From contig BDDD01000722.1 in the NCBI GenBank assembly GCA_001972305.1, positions 73,675 through 137,674 of the forward strand: a stretch of DNA of 64,000 bases, read 5' to 3'. This document shows positions 1 through 10,433 of the stretch, one piece after another. Numbering within the stretch: the first letter of the stretch is position 1; each line of letters begins with the position of its first letter. The stretch is from Cephalotus follicularis (taxonomy: Eukaryota > Streptophyta > Magnoliopsida > Oxalidales > Cephalotaceae). A program made the position numbers and the translations under genes. The notes beneath the pieces are model-generated. The model did no database searches, had not been told where the DNA came from, and saw nothing but the letters and a program-made list of their open reading frames with translations.

Positions 1-1
1 G

Positions 2-1077
2 TCATACACTACCAAGGTGGAAGATTGTATAGGAAAACAAAAATAGGCCAGCAATAGTAAAACTACTACTAACCCCAAAAGGACAAAACCCGTCTGTTGT
101 TATTCCTATTCTAACATTGCCAACCTCTGCAGCAAAAGATGGAAAAGTATTATCAACGTGCTTCCAAGCTTCATCACCATTCCCACTTCGTCACCGTCGT
201 TATCCTTCCTCTTCTTACTATTCCACCTCATATCAACAAATGTTTTGTCTGATTGAATTAACCTCTGAAGTCTTGGTGCCACTGGAAAGTGACGCAAAAC
301 CTTGTAAGGTACCTGTTTCTTTATATTTCCGCCATCGCTAGGTTTGAATCTAGGATGATTACATGTTGGACACTCCATAGCACACTTGTGCTGATCCCCA
401 TAATACAACATACAATCATTGACACATGCATCTATCTTTTTGTAGCCTAATCCCAATGTCTTCATAATTTGTTTCATCTTGTAATAAGACTCCAGCAACT
501 TCTCATCCTCAGGCATTCCGCTCGTAATGATCTGAAGAATTTCCTTGGCCCCTTCGTTAGGAATCCCATACTTTGACTTGACATTCATGAGTCGCGTCAT
601 CACAGACAGCTTGGTGTGTTTTTTGCAGCCATTCCACAACGGTTCGTCGGCATCCTTAAGCAGGTCAGAGAACTTCTTTGCATTAGGATTCGAAAGTTCA
701 TCGGCCATCTCGTCATGTTCACGAGTATCAAACTCAAACCCCCCAGCATCCATTACGAGATCAATAAAAGGATTGCTCAGACCCGAGGGGTTTGGCTGCT
801 CCACTGTAGCCCGACGACGTTCCCTCGTTTCCCCATGTTGATCCCACAATGTGTAATAGAGGGTGAAAGCATTCTTCAAAAAATGTAATCGCACTTCAGA
901 TCGAGTTCCAAATGCCCTTAACTTGCAACGTTTTCAAGGACACTTTAGCGTACTATTCCAGACAAACTCGTCGTTTGAGAATGCAAAATCTAGGAAACCG
1001 AGCACACCCCTGTTAAATTCCTCCATTAGTAACCCCCAGACAACCCGCATACTCATCCAACTCCTATCCACAGACAT
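2..1077 (-). pseudogene. TNP2-like CACTA transposase, 5' part, broken
   Basis: Family: plant En/Spm TNP2/TNPD transposase, which in intact elements cuts at the CACTA termini in the nucleus. The minus-strand reading starts at an ATG at 1077 with MSVDRSWM, typical of the transposase-associated domain. An in-frame TGA at 934-936 falls where the family has a cysteine of a CPCxxC motif. The reading continues into the Tnp2 domain with KIDACVNDCMLYY and a CPTC motif at about 350-440. A frameshift near 170-185 moves the homologous reading to another frame, where GNVRIGITTDGFCPFG can be read at about 70-120. The gene runs off the left edge, so the catalytic region is not visible. One nonsense codon and one frameshift make this copy non-functional. 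Identification of the family is firm; the exact start is a best guess. Confidence 0.85.
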
Positions 1078-1502
1078 TTTTTCTGCAACTAGGGTAGAAG
1101 ATTGTTAGATTCAAGTATTCTTTTCTCAAAGTACATTGACTAAAGTGCATCTCACCACCTAACTATAAAAGGTATGGCCCTATCCCATTTCCGACTACGT
1201 ACCCCCACTAATATCGTTATCCCACGTGCGTAGTTCACTCCGAGAAAATTTCAGCAGTATCTCCCCACGGTTCCTCAAATACACGAATTAAACTGAATTA
1301 ATCGATTTAATTATGCATCCGAGGAACATGTTTAAGGAGTATAACCAAAAATTTCTTGAAGAAAACCATGTACACAAAATAACGATATATCCTACAGTGG
1401 ACTTACGTATGAGAGAACTGTCCGAACTGGACAATTCATGATTCACTCCTATTGAACGAATCATGAAAAGGAATCTAAGGTTTCTCTCGACTTTAATCAT
1501 AA
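1078..1502. other. Non-coding stretch upstream of the CACTA transposase
   Basis: No convincing coding sequence is seen. The position between the transposase start and the AT-rich tract suggests 5' untranslated or intron sequence of the CACTA transposase gene, which would be transcribed leftward. Short open frames on either strand show no recognisable motif. Confidence 0.4.
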
Positions 1503-1746
1503 TAGGTAATTGAATTCTACAATAACTTTAAATATGATACTAACATACTAACTAAATTATTCATACATACATACTGCTAACTATTATATATACACATACA
1601 TACTACTAACTATTATATATATACATACATACTACTAACTATTATATATAACTAAATTATATATATATATATATACATACTAACTATTATATATATACAT
1701 ACATATTACTAACTATTATATATATAACTAAAATATACATACATAC
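1503..1746. repeat. AT-rich minisatellite in the CACTA element
   Basis: A run of imperfect units built from CATACATACTACTAACTA followed by TATATATA repeats several times. Related sequence (CACACA, TATATA, then CATACATACTAAC) resumes at 29351 on the far side of the retrotransposon block. This supports the two flanks once being one tract into which Tat element 1 inserted. Confidence 0.8.
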
Positions 1747-2246
1747 TGATATGGGAAAAATTTAGTCCACAAGCAATGCCACGTGTCCTCCGGAGAATAG
1801 GCCAAGTGTCCTCCAGGGCTATAAACACGTGGCCGAGCGCTCAGAATCAGGAAAGATGACTGATAATAACGGCTATGCGCCAAATCCGGTGGAGAATCAG
1901 GGAAATCCTGACATGCTCAGAATTTCCTTAGGGGAACACAAATCACCTCAGAAAATTAAGCAAGGTAGTTACATTCCATCATATAAATACCAGAATCAAA
2001 GACTTTACACATGTCCGCCATTTCTAAACACAAAAAACATCCTGTTATTGTTTTCTTTGCCTATAGCTGGCTTAAGCATCGGAGTGTCCCCGAGAGAAAA
2101 CCCTCATGGACCTACGATCAGTTTGTTTTATTAGTGCAGGGAAAACAATCACACTCACCCTCTCTCTCGAAGCATATCACAACATTTCTCCTAACAAATC
2201 AAACCCTTCCATGTAAGGGACTGTTGAGGAGAGGATTGTTGCATCA
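1747..2246 (+). repeat. 5' LTR of Tat element 1
   Basis: Begins TGATATGG and ends GCATCA. A TATA box (TATAAATA) lies at 1982-1989, consistent with a U3 promoter driving plus-strand transcription. The partner is the LTR at 26521-29350, apart from a solo LTR inserted in that one. Confidence 0.88.
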
Positions 2247-2251
2247 ACCGT

Positions 2252-2268
2252 TGGCGCCGTCTGTGGGA
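2252..2268 (+). other. Primer-binding site of Tat element 1
   Basis: TGGCGCCGTCTGTGGGA lies five bases after the LTR end. A sequence starting TGGCGCC at this place is the usual tRNA primer-binding site of Tat/Athila-type elements; I do not assign the tRNA. The same site appears inverted at about 63470-63485 in Tat element 3 and in decayed form near 6096 in Tat element 2. Confidence 0.85.
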
Positions 2269-2303
2269 AACGCTTCAAAAAGCTCTTAGACGATCAATCA
2301 GTC

Positions 2304-3902
2304 ATGCCAATGAGAAAAAAAACAACAACCACTCCACGGCTGATGGCAGCCAGGCCGCCACTGGAAACCAACCACCTGCCACCGGCCAGGTCGTAGCCAT
2401 AGAGAAAGCTCCCATTACCGGGGAGCAATTCAGTCAGCTCCTCTAGGGAATGGAGTGCCTTACCAACTTGTTGGCAACCAACTTGGCCAACTAGGATCAG
2501 GTCGGACCTACCCGACCAATAATCTGAGAGCAATCTGGTCCAAGCCGACCACCCGTGGAGGTACAACACCCCCGAGGGCAGAGGCGAACGAGGACGTTAG
2601 AGGTTGCTACACCCATGAGGAGGAGACCAAAGATTAACACATTTCTGAGGGCAGAGTCAGCAACGATCCTCGACACCAGCATCCCCAGCAACACGAGCAG
2701 AATCCCATGGAAGTGGATCGCCCAGCGGGTGCCGAGGAGACCCGTGCACGCTCCCACGTTTTGCGCAGGATTGAGACAGTGCGTGGGAGTAGGTCGACAC
2801 ATTTAACCACTTTGGCTCGGCAGTCACATGTTTCTAGCAAGACTGACTGGAGCGTATCCCTGGGTGATTCTAGTTCCCGAGTCTCAAGGAGTACGATGCG
2901 TCGTCAGATCAAATTCAACACGTGCGCTACTACACCCAAGTCATGCTAGTGCACCAGGCCTCGGACGCTATTATTTGCCGAGGATTCCCAACAACACTGA
3001 CTGAAGCTACCCAGTCATGGTATTCCACCTTACTAGAGCGCTCAGTGGCAAATTTCAAGTAGTTTACGGTTCTGTTCATTGTCAAGTTCCTCAATAGCAC
3101 CACGCAAAGGAGAAACTCAACCCATTTCATCAACGTGGTGCAAGGGAAAGACGAGTCACTGAGAGACTACCTTACCAAGTTCAACAAGGAGAATTTGAAA
3201 GTGAAAGATATGGAGACTGAAGGGCAATTCTCCCTTCACCTTCTCTTTGATGAAGAAGCCCGTGGTGGATATGGAAGACCTGTTGAGGAGAGCAGAGAAA
3301 TATGTCAATGCCGAGGAGGTAATGGATGCTAGGAAGCAAAAAAATTCATAGTCGGGTCCTCAGGCAGAGAGAGGGGAGCACTCACGAGGTGCTCCAGCGA
3401 AAAAGGAGAAGAGGAAGGAGAGGTCGGAGCTACACAAGGACTACCTCAGGCACAGGCTCTCCAAAAGAGAGAAATCCCCAAAAAGGGGAACACCGATTCT
3501 AAGCTATAACAACTACGCTCCCCTTTTGGAGACTCGCACCAGAATACTTGAAGTGGAGAAGGACGAGGTCCCGATTCAATGGCCAGCACCATTGAGATCA
3601 GTGCCTGAGAATAGGGACTTAGATAAATATTGCAGGTACCATCGTGACCACGGGCATGATACCGAGGAGTGCAGGCATCTGAAGAATCAGATTGAGGACC
3701 TGATTCATAAAGGTCATTTACGTAAGTATGTGGACAGGAATTCTCCTCAAGAGATGAGGGAGCGCAGAGAAGAAGTTTCGCAACAAACCGAGGAGCAACA
3801 ACCAAGAGGTGTCATCCACTCCATCTCTGGAGGGGTTGCATCTGGTGGCGACCATAAAAATTCCAGAAAGGCCTATGCAAGACAAACATTTGTAGTAAAA
3901 GG
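2304..3902 (+). pseudogene. Tat element 1 gag, broken
   Basis: The product would be the capsid/nucleocapsid polyprotein that packages element RNA. The start ATG at 2304 gives MPMRKKTTTT, matching the gag starts at 6148 and, on the minus strand, 63442. Downstream are retrotransposon-gag pieces (FLNSTTQRRNSTHFINVV near 3090-3140) and the histidine/cysteine box CRYHRDHGHDTEEC near 3633-3675. In-frame stops include TAG at 2444-2446 and at 3060-3062, both where related copies have Gln. A deletion with frameshift lies near 3215-3260. Similarity to the other two Tat gags makes the family assignment firm, and the number of lesions rules out function. Confidence 0.85.
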
Positions 3903-5027
3903 TTGAGGACTGGTAGAGATGAGGAGGTGATATCCTTCTCCGAGGTGGACTATGAGAGAGTACGTCTCCCTCATGATGATTCAGTGGTGGTGACTCGTCA
4001 AGTGACACTTTTCACTACGAAGAGGATCCTGATTAATAGCGGGATCTCGGCGGATATCCTGTACAAGCATGCTTTTGATCAACCGAGGATATCGACCGAC
4101 CAACTTAGGCCCATAAAAACCCCACTGGTGGGCTTTGCAGGGGAAATGGTCCATCCTCTGAGATCCATCGACTTGTCTGTGGTTGCAGGCGCAGCCCCAC
4201 GTTATACCAAAGTACAGATGACGTTCCTGGTGGTAGACACACAATGCAGAAAGAGTGTTCCAAGTTGGCTCACAACTTGGAGAGGTGGAGAAAGGGGAAC
4301 ATATAACGTTCCTTAAAAATAACATGGATGTATTTGCTTGGTCGGTAGAGGAGCTCCCTGGGATCAGTCCAGACGTGATGGTTCATAAACTAAGCGTGGA
4401 TCCTATGAGGCCCCCGACCAAGCAAAAGAAAAGGAACTTCGCTCCTGAGAGGCAACAAGTAATATTTGAGGAGGTGAGCAAGCTATTACAAGCGGGGTTT
4501 ATAAGGGAAGTGCATTACTCTGACTGGCTGGCGAACCCAGTCCTAGTCAAGAAAGCAAATGGCAAGTGGAAGTATCGATTTTACCAACCTCAATAAAGCT
4601 TCTCCCAAAGATCACTTCCCCATCCCGAAGATTGATCAGTTGGTGGATACGACCTCGGGGGTATAGGATGCTAAGCTTCTTGGACGCCTACTCGGAATAT
4701 AATCAAATCCCCATGTATGGGCTCGACGAGAACAAGATAGCCTTCATCACTGACAGAGGCATGTACTGCTACAAAGTCATGCCCTTTGGATTGAAGAATG
4801 CAGGGGTGACCTACCAACGATTGGTCAACAAAATCTTTGAACCTCATATCGGGAGGAATATGGAGGTTTATATTGACGATATGCTCGTCAAGACGTCAGC
4901 AAGGAGCCCCCATATCAAAGACTTAGAGGAAACTTTTGAGGTACTGAGGAAATACAAAATGAAGCTCAATCCTTCTAAGTGTGCTTTTGGGGTCACCTCT
5001 GGTAAGTTCCTCGGGTTCATGGTCTCA
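3903..5027 (+). pseudogene. Tat element 1 protease and partial reverse transcriptase, broken
   Basis: The protease segment reads TKRILINSGISADILYKHAF at about 4015-4075, where the active-site motif is normally DSG and is here NSG. A deletion of about 100 codons then joins the protease end (near 4245) directly to the reverse transcriptase lead-in (VGSQLGEVEKGE). Reverse transcriptase motifs follow: YSDWLANPVLVKKANGKWK near 4520-4570, a frameshift near 4580, SFLDAYSEYNQIPM (first catalytic Asp) near 4675-4720, and MEVYIDDMLVKT (catalytic Asp pair) at 4859-4895. Homology ends abruptly near 5027 after KFLGFMVS. The remaining reverse transcriptase and connection domain are absent here. Confidence 0.85.
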
Positions 5028-5607
5028 ATCCACAAAGGTTCTAGAACCATCAGTTTCAATTAGCTTTTGAAGAGAGAAAATTAGGGTTGGGCTTTGTTAT
5101 AATGAGAAGGATTGAGTTGAATTGGTGGTGTACTGAATTTATATTTGGCAATGGTGTAATCTGGTCCTAGTGTTGAATAAGGTTTTAGATGAATTGGTGG
5201 GGTACTGAATAATTTTTTTGGGTTTAGGATGAAGATAAGGGCATTTTTATATTTTCAATAAATTTTACTAATTTCATCTAACGAAAAACTAACGAAGGGG
5301 GGAAACTTTAAACGGATTCAAACATTAAGGGGTTTTTTGTAATATTTAAAAATAGAATGGGTAAAGTGTTAACGGGTCTAAATCTCAAGGGGGTTTTTGT
5401 ATTTTACCATTATTTTCTTATAACAATTGGATGTTATTTTTTTAAAAGTTAAAACATCACGTATGATTTAATATTTTAACATTTTAATTGTGATAGTATC
5501 ACAATAATTAGTAACATTGCTCAAAATAAAATAACATTTTTTAAAACATTATTAACTAATAAAGTGGTTATTTTATACCTCCCATAAAGGATATATTTAA
5601 TGATAAC
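5028..5607. other. Unassigned AT-rich segment between two Tat copies
   Basis: This follows the abrupt end of pol homology and precedes the LTR of Tat element 2. It has no credible coding sequence. G-runs and T-runs such as AAGGGGTTTTTTGT and CAAGGGGGTTTTTGTA occur twice about 70 bases apart (near 5326 and 5388). It may be part of another repeat that inserted in Tat element 1 and then received Tat element 2, but I do not recognise it. Confidence 0.5.
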
Positions 5608-6090
5608 TGATATGGGAAAAATTCTACCCAAAATCAGTGCCACGTGTCCTCGGGAAAACATGACAGATGTCCTCCAGAGCCAAAAACACGTGGTCGGGCG
5701 TTACCAGATTCAAAGAATAAACGCGCCATAACGCTCATGCATGAAATCAAGTGGAGAATCAGGGAAATACCGAGATACCCGACATTTCCAAAGGGGAACG
5801 CACATCACCTCCGCAAGTCAAGCAAGGCAGTTACAATCCATCTCCTATAAATACCAGAATCAAAGACATAACACAGGTCCGCCATTTTTATATACTAAAG
5901 CACCATGTGATTATTTTCTCTACCTTTCACTGACTTAAGCATCGAAGTGTCCCCGGGAGAAAACCCTCCTGGACCTTCGATTGTGGAGGGAAAACCATCA
6001 ACACCATTCTCTCAGAGCATTCACAGCGTTTCTCCTAACAAATCAAACCCTTCCACGTAAGGGACTGTTGAGGAGAGGATTTTAATATCA
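5608..6090 (+). repeat. 5' LTR of Tat element 2
   Basis: Starts TGATAT and ends ATATCA, a perfect six-base inverted end. TATAAATA is at 5846-5853. The following primer-binding site is degraded (AGGCGTCATCTATGGGA near 6096). Confidence 0.85.
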
Positions 6091-6147
6091 ATAGTAGGCG
6101 TCATCTATGGGAAACGCTTCAAAAAGCTCTCAGACGATCATTCAGTC

Positions 6148-8728
6148 ATGCCTCCGAGAAGAAACAACAACTCTGCAGCTGATGGCAGTCAGGCTGCTAC
6201 TAGAAATCAACAACTTGCCACCGGCCAGGTTGTTGCCACAACCAAGCAAGCTCCCATTACTAGGGAGTAATTCAACCAGCTGCTCTAGGAAGTGAGGCGT
6301 CTTACCACTTTGTTGGCCACCAATCTATCCAACCAAGATCAGGTCAGACCTGCTCGACCAATCATCCGAGATCAATCTGGTTCGAGTAGACCAACCGTGG
6401 AGGTACAACGCCCTCAAGACCCAAGGTGAAACCCGTCGAGGAGGGGCATGCCCCCTCAAGGCTGTCAGGGGTTGATACACCCCCTAAGGAGGAGACTAGA
6501 GATTAATATATCTTTGCGGGTGGAGTCCTCGACTGCCAGGGATCACACCAACAATACTAGGCCCTAACATTCTGAGCATGAACCAATGGAAATGGATCTC
6601 CCAGTAGACGCAAAGGACACCCGAGTGCGCTCCCAAACCTCGCGCCGGAATGAAACAGTGCGTGGGAGTAGGACAACCCATTCAGCCACATTGGCTGGGC
6701 AGTCTCATGTTTCTAGCAAGACTAGGAACATCGAGGATGTGGAGCAAGCCATGAATAGGAGGCTTGCCGAGATGGAGAGAAGGCTCCGAGGAGCCGAGTA
6801 GTCAAAGGGGTACTTGTCTGAGGTACGTAATATCAGTGCCACTCCTTTCACATCAAAGATAATGAATGAACGTATCCCTAGGAGATTCTGGTTCCCGAGT
6901 CTCAATGAGTATGATGGGTCCACGGATCCAATCCAGCACGTGCGCTACTACACCCAAGTTATGTTAGTGCACTAGGCCTAAGATGAAATCCTTTGCCGAT
7001 GATTCCCGGCAACATTGACTGGAGCAGCCCAGTCATGGTATGCCACCCTACCAGTGGGTTCGGTTGCCAATTTCGAGCAGTTTACGGAATTGTTTGTTAT
7101 CAGGTTCCTCAACAGCACCACACGGAGGAGAAATTTGAGTCATCTGATCAATGTGGTGTAAGGGATGGATGAGTCACTGAGAGACTAACTCACCAGGTTC
7201 AACAAAAGGTCTCTAATAGTGAAAGACCTAGAACCATCATTCACTCTAGCATCTCTAAATAGTGGACTAAAGGACAACTCTTCTATCATTTTCTCTCTCA
7301 TGAAGAAGCCCGCGGTGGATATGACAGACTTGCTAAGGAGACCAGATAAATATGTTAATGCAGAGGAGGAGATGGCCGCCAGAAAACAAAAAACTTCCTA
7401 GTCGGGTCATTAGGTGGAGAAAGTGGAGCACTCACGATGTACTTTCGAGAAGAAAAAGAGGAGGAATGAGACGTCAAGGCTGGACAAGGATGACCTCAGA
7501 CATAAACTTTCCAAAAGGGAGGAATCCCCAAAAAGGGGCACACAAATTCTAAGCTACAACAATTATGCTCCCCTTTTGGAAACTCGCGCTAGAATACTTG
7601 CAGTAGAGAAGGGCAAAGTCCCGATTCAATGGCCAGTACCATTGAGATCCACGCCAGATAAGAGGGACTCGGATAAATATTGTCGGTACCATCGTAACCA
7701 CGGGCACGATACAGAGGAGTGCAGGCATTTGAAGAATTAGATTGAGGACCTGATTCGTAAAGGTCATCTACGCAAGTATGTTTAAAGGAATGCTCCTCAG
7801 GAAGGGAGGGAGCGCATAGAGGAAGCTCCGCAACAACCTGAGGAGCATCAACCCAGAAGTGTCATCCACACTATCTCTTGAGGGGTCGCGTATGGTAGCG
7901 ACCATAATAGGTCCAAAAAGGCCTATGCAAGACAAACCTTTGATGTGCAACAGTATCAACACAACAAAAGGTTGAAGACTGGTGGAGATGAGGAGGTGAT
8001 ATCCGTTTCTGAGGTGGACTATGAGGGAGTACGTCTCCCTCATGATGATCCAGTTGTGGTAACCCTTCAGGTGGAGCTTTTCACTATGAAGAGGATCCTT
8101 ATTGATAGCGGGAGCTCGACGAATATCCTTTACAAGCATGCTTTTGATCAACTAAGGATACCGACCGACCAACTCAGGCCCGTAAAAACCTCACTGGTCG
8201 GCTTTATAGGGGAGATGGTCCATCCTCTGGTATCCATCGACCTGTCTGTGGTTGCAGGCATGACCCCACGTCAGACCCATGTGCAGATGATGTTCCTGTG
8301 GTTGACACACCAAGCCCGTACAATGCTATAGTCGGGTGCCTGTGACTAAATTTGATGGAGGCAAGAGTGTCCAAGAGACACTTACTAATGAAATTCTCAA
8401 CAAGGTTTGGCGTGGGGGAAGTCTAAGGAGATCAACAGGTGGCGAGGCAGCGCTATAAAACTGCCATAATGGATAAAGGGAAGGAAAAAGTACTTCCCAT
8501 AGCAAATGTGGAGCTCAATGAGGTAGTGGAGCCCGAGTATCCACAACCTGTTGAAGATGTGGTGCAAGTGCCCCTGGAAGAGAGCAATATAGAGAGAATT
8601 TTCCAAGTTGGCTCACAACTTGGAGAGGTGGAGAAAGGGGAAGTGATAATGTTCCTAAAAAATAACAGGGATGTGTTTGCTTGGTCTATAGAGGAGGTCC
8701 CTGGGATCAGCACAGAGGCGATGGTGCA
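6148..8728 (+). pseudogene. Tat element 2 gag-protease and start of reverse transcriptase, broken
   Basis: The start ATG at 6148 gives MPPRRNNNSA. The retrotransposon-gag domain is read at about 6900-7400 (AAQSWYATLP, RFLNSTTRRRNLSHLINVV). The Cys/His box CRYHRNHGHDTEEC is near 7680-7725. The protease has an intact-looking active site, RILIDSGSSTNILYKHAF, near 8092-8145. The reverse transcriptase lead-in ends at GISTEAMVH. Nonsense codons are frequent: TAA 6268-6270, TAG 6286-6288, TAG 6973-6975, TAA 7159-7161 and TAG 7738-7740 all replace a Gln codon of the related copies. The Sirevirus insertion at 8729 removes the rest. This copy keeps the full gag length, unlike element 1. Confidence 0.85.
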
Positions 8729-9999
8729 TGATTATACNNNNNNNNNNNNTTAATACTTTTACTGTCTTTGTCAATTTTAATCAAGTTGAACAATGAATAC
8801 AAATTATATATGCAATTGAAAAGGGTTGAGAGATGCAAACACAGTTTATAGTGGTTCGGTAAAGATCGTGCCTACATCCATTTTCCCAAGGTCCTCCTTG
8901 AGTTTCCACTAGTGTTCCACCCGAACACAATCTCCGAATATCTTTACAGGGGTTAATCGGTGCACCTTTACAATGTTTTGTGATTGACCTCAATCACAAT
9001 GGTTCACTCCCCTTTCTTCACTTTAGGGTTCACAAAAATAGTTTGAAGGTGTTTTGAGTAAGCTCTCAAAAGTTTGATTTAGCTCTTTTGATTACAATAT
9101 AATCACTCCTCTCAATGAAAATCAATCTCGATAATTTTGGAGGCTTTGAACTTTTCTTCCTTGCTTGAATGATCCTTGAATAATTGCTTCAATGAAATTT
9201 TTTTTTTCTTCTTCAAAGTTCTTCTTTTTTTGTTGTAGCTGATTTTGATTTAATAGTGTTGATGTTTGGAACCTTGGGAGTTGAAGAAATTTTACTTGGA
9301 AAATGTTCTACCAGTCTTGGAAGTTGTTCTGTCAGCCTTAGAAGTTGTTTCATCAGTCTTGAAAATTGTTTTGTCTACAAACGATGTATTGAAAACTGCT
9401 GCATTAATTTCTTCCTGCGCGTAAAGCGTCGACACTGTTCCTCAAAGCATCGCCGCTAAGGTGTCCGTTGGATATTTGATTTTGAGAGAGCTTGTTAAAG
9501 CATTGAAGGACTTGTTCTTCATGTCGACGGAGTGTCACAAAGCGCTGACGGTTTATTCTGAGCGTCGCCGCTTTGTGTATTTCTAATTGCTTCAAACAAC
9601 ACTGGTCCAGACCGCTGATATGGAGGTTGACGCCTTTGATCAAAGCGCTGACGCTCTATTCTGAGTGTCGCCGCTTTGTGTATTTCTAATTGCTTCAAAT
9701 AACACTGGTCTTGACCGTGGATATAGTGTGTCTTAACTGTTGATGCCTTGGCTTCAAAGCACTGACACTTTATTCTGAGCATCGACGGTTTGAGTAATTT
9801 CTTCTTTGATCAACATGCTTCAACTGCTGACGCTTTCTTCTTGGCGTCGGAGGTTTAATTGAGACCGTCGACGCTTAGACCTGTAACTTCAATTTTATGT
9901 TTTGACTTTGCAATATTTATCTTATCTTGCAAAAAAGGAAACATTGTTAAATACAAATATGTTATCATCAAAACATGGATTGAGACATAAATGTCAACA
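8729..9999 (-). repeat. 3' LTR of Sirevirus A
   Basis: In plus orientation it runs from TGATTATAC to AAATGTCAACA. The partner is 17279-19367, which carries a 754-base insertion. The region 9420-9880 has repeated GCGTCGACGC-like motifs (for example CCGTCGACGCTT near 9866). The polypurine tract follows at 10000. Confidence 0.9.
8738..8749. other. Assembly gap (12 N)
   Basis: Twelve unknown bases within the left end of the Sirevirus LTR. The partner LTR has about 25 bases here (17288-17312), so the gap is small and hides no gene. Confidence 0.95.
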
Positions 10000-10433
10000 A
10001 TCTCCCCCTTTTTGATGATGACAAAATTTGCTATATTTTTTAAACAAAATAAACAATAAACAACATATAACCATAGTGCTTAAGTATTAACACATATAAT
10101 ACTCCCCCTTAATTCTATATCTCCCCCTTAGTGTAACATCTCCCCCTTTTTGTTATCAATTCAAAAAGGTTTAGTCATAAGCTTTCCTTATCAATCTCCC
10201 TTTGTTATCAATTCAACAAATGTTCAAAATTATAAACAACATTCATCTTGGAAGTCGTATCACCATTCAATAGTTAAAACATTCATTCATAACATCAACT
10301 TCATTTAATTCAAAATAACATACATATAATCCAAATTAAGTGATTCATGTACATAATACAAAACTTAAGTACAAGTTTAAAAAAAAAACATCAAGAATAT
10401 CACAATACACAATGAAATATGAGATGCAAACGC
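10000..10433 (-). other. Sirevirus A 3' untranslated region with several polypurine tracts
   Basis: Read on the minus strand, AAAAAGGGGGAGAT directly precedes the LTR start TGTTGACA. Further G-rich tracts (AAGGGGGAG types) occur at about 10103, 10123 and 10140. Multiple polypurine tracts near the 3' LTR are a described Sirevirus trait. No coding sequence is seen. Nearly the same sequence recurs at 19368-19709. Confidence 0.8.

Larger units (their letters stand above)
5608..8728 (+). mobile_element. Tat element 2 (Ty3/gypsy), 5' half only
   Basis: LTR 5608-6090, decayed primer-binding site, gag, protease and the lead-in to reverse transcriptase are present. Homology stops at 8728, exactly where the Sirevirus LTR begins (TGATTATAC). 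No 3' half with a matching LTR is found in the window. The LTR is clearly more diverged from those of element 1 than the element 1 pair is from each other, so this is a separate, probably older, copy or subfamily. Confidence 0.8.

Noticed and set aside
8738..8749. The N gap might hide the missing Tat reverse transcriptase.
   Set aside because: The sequence before the gap (TGATTATAC) is already the Sirevirus LTR start and the sequence after it continues that LTR. The partner LTR has only about 25 bases there.
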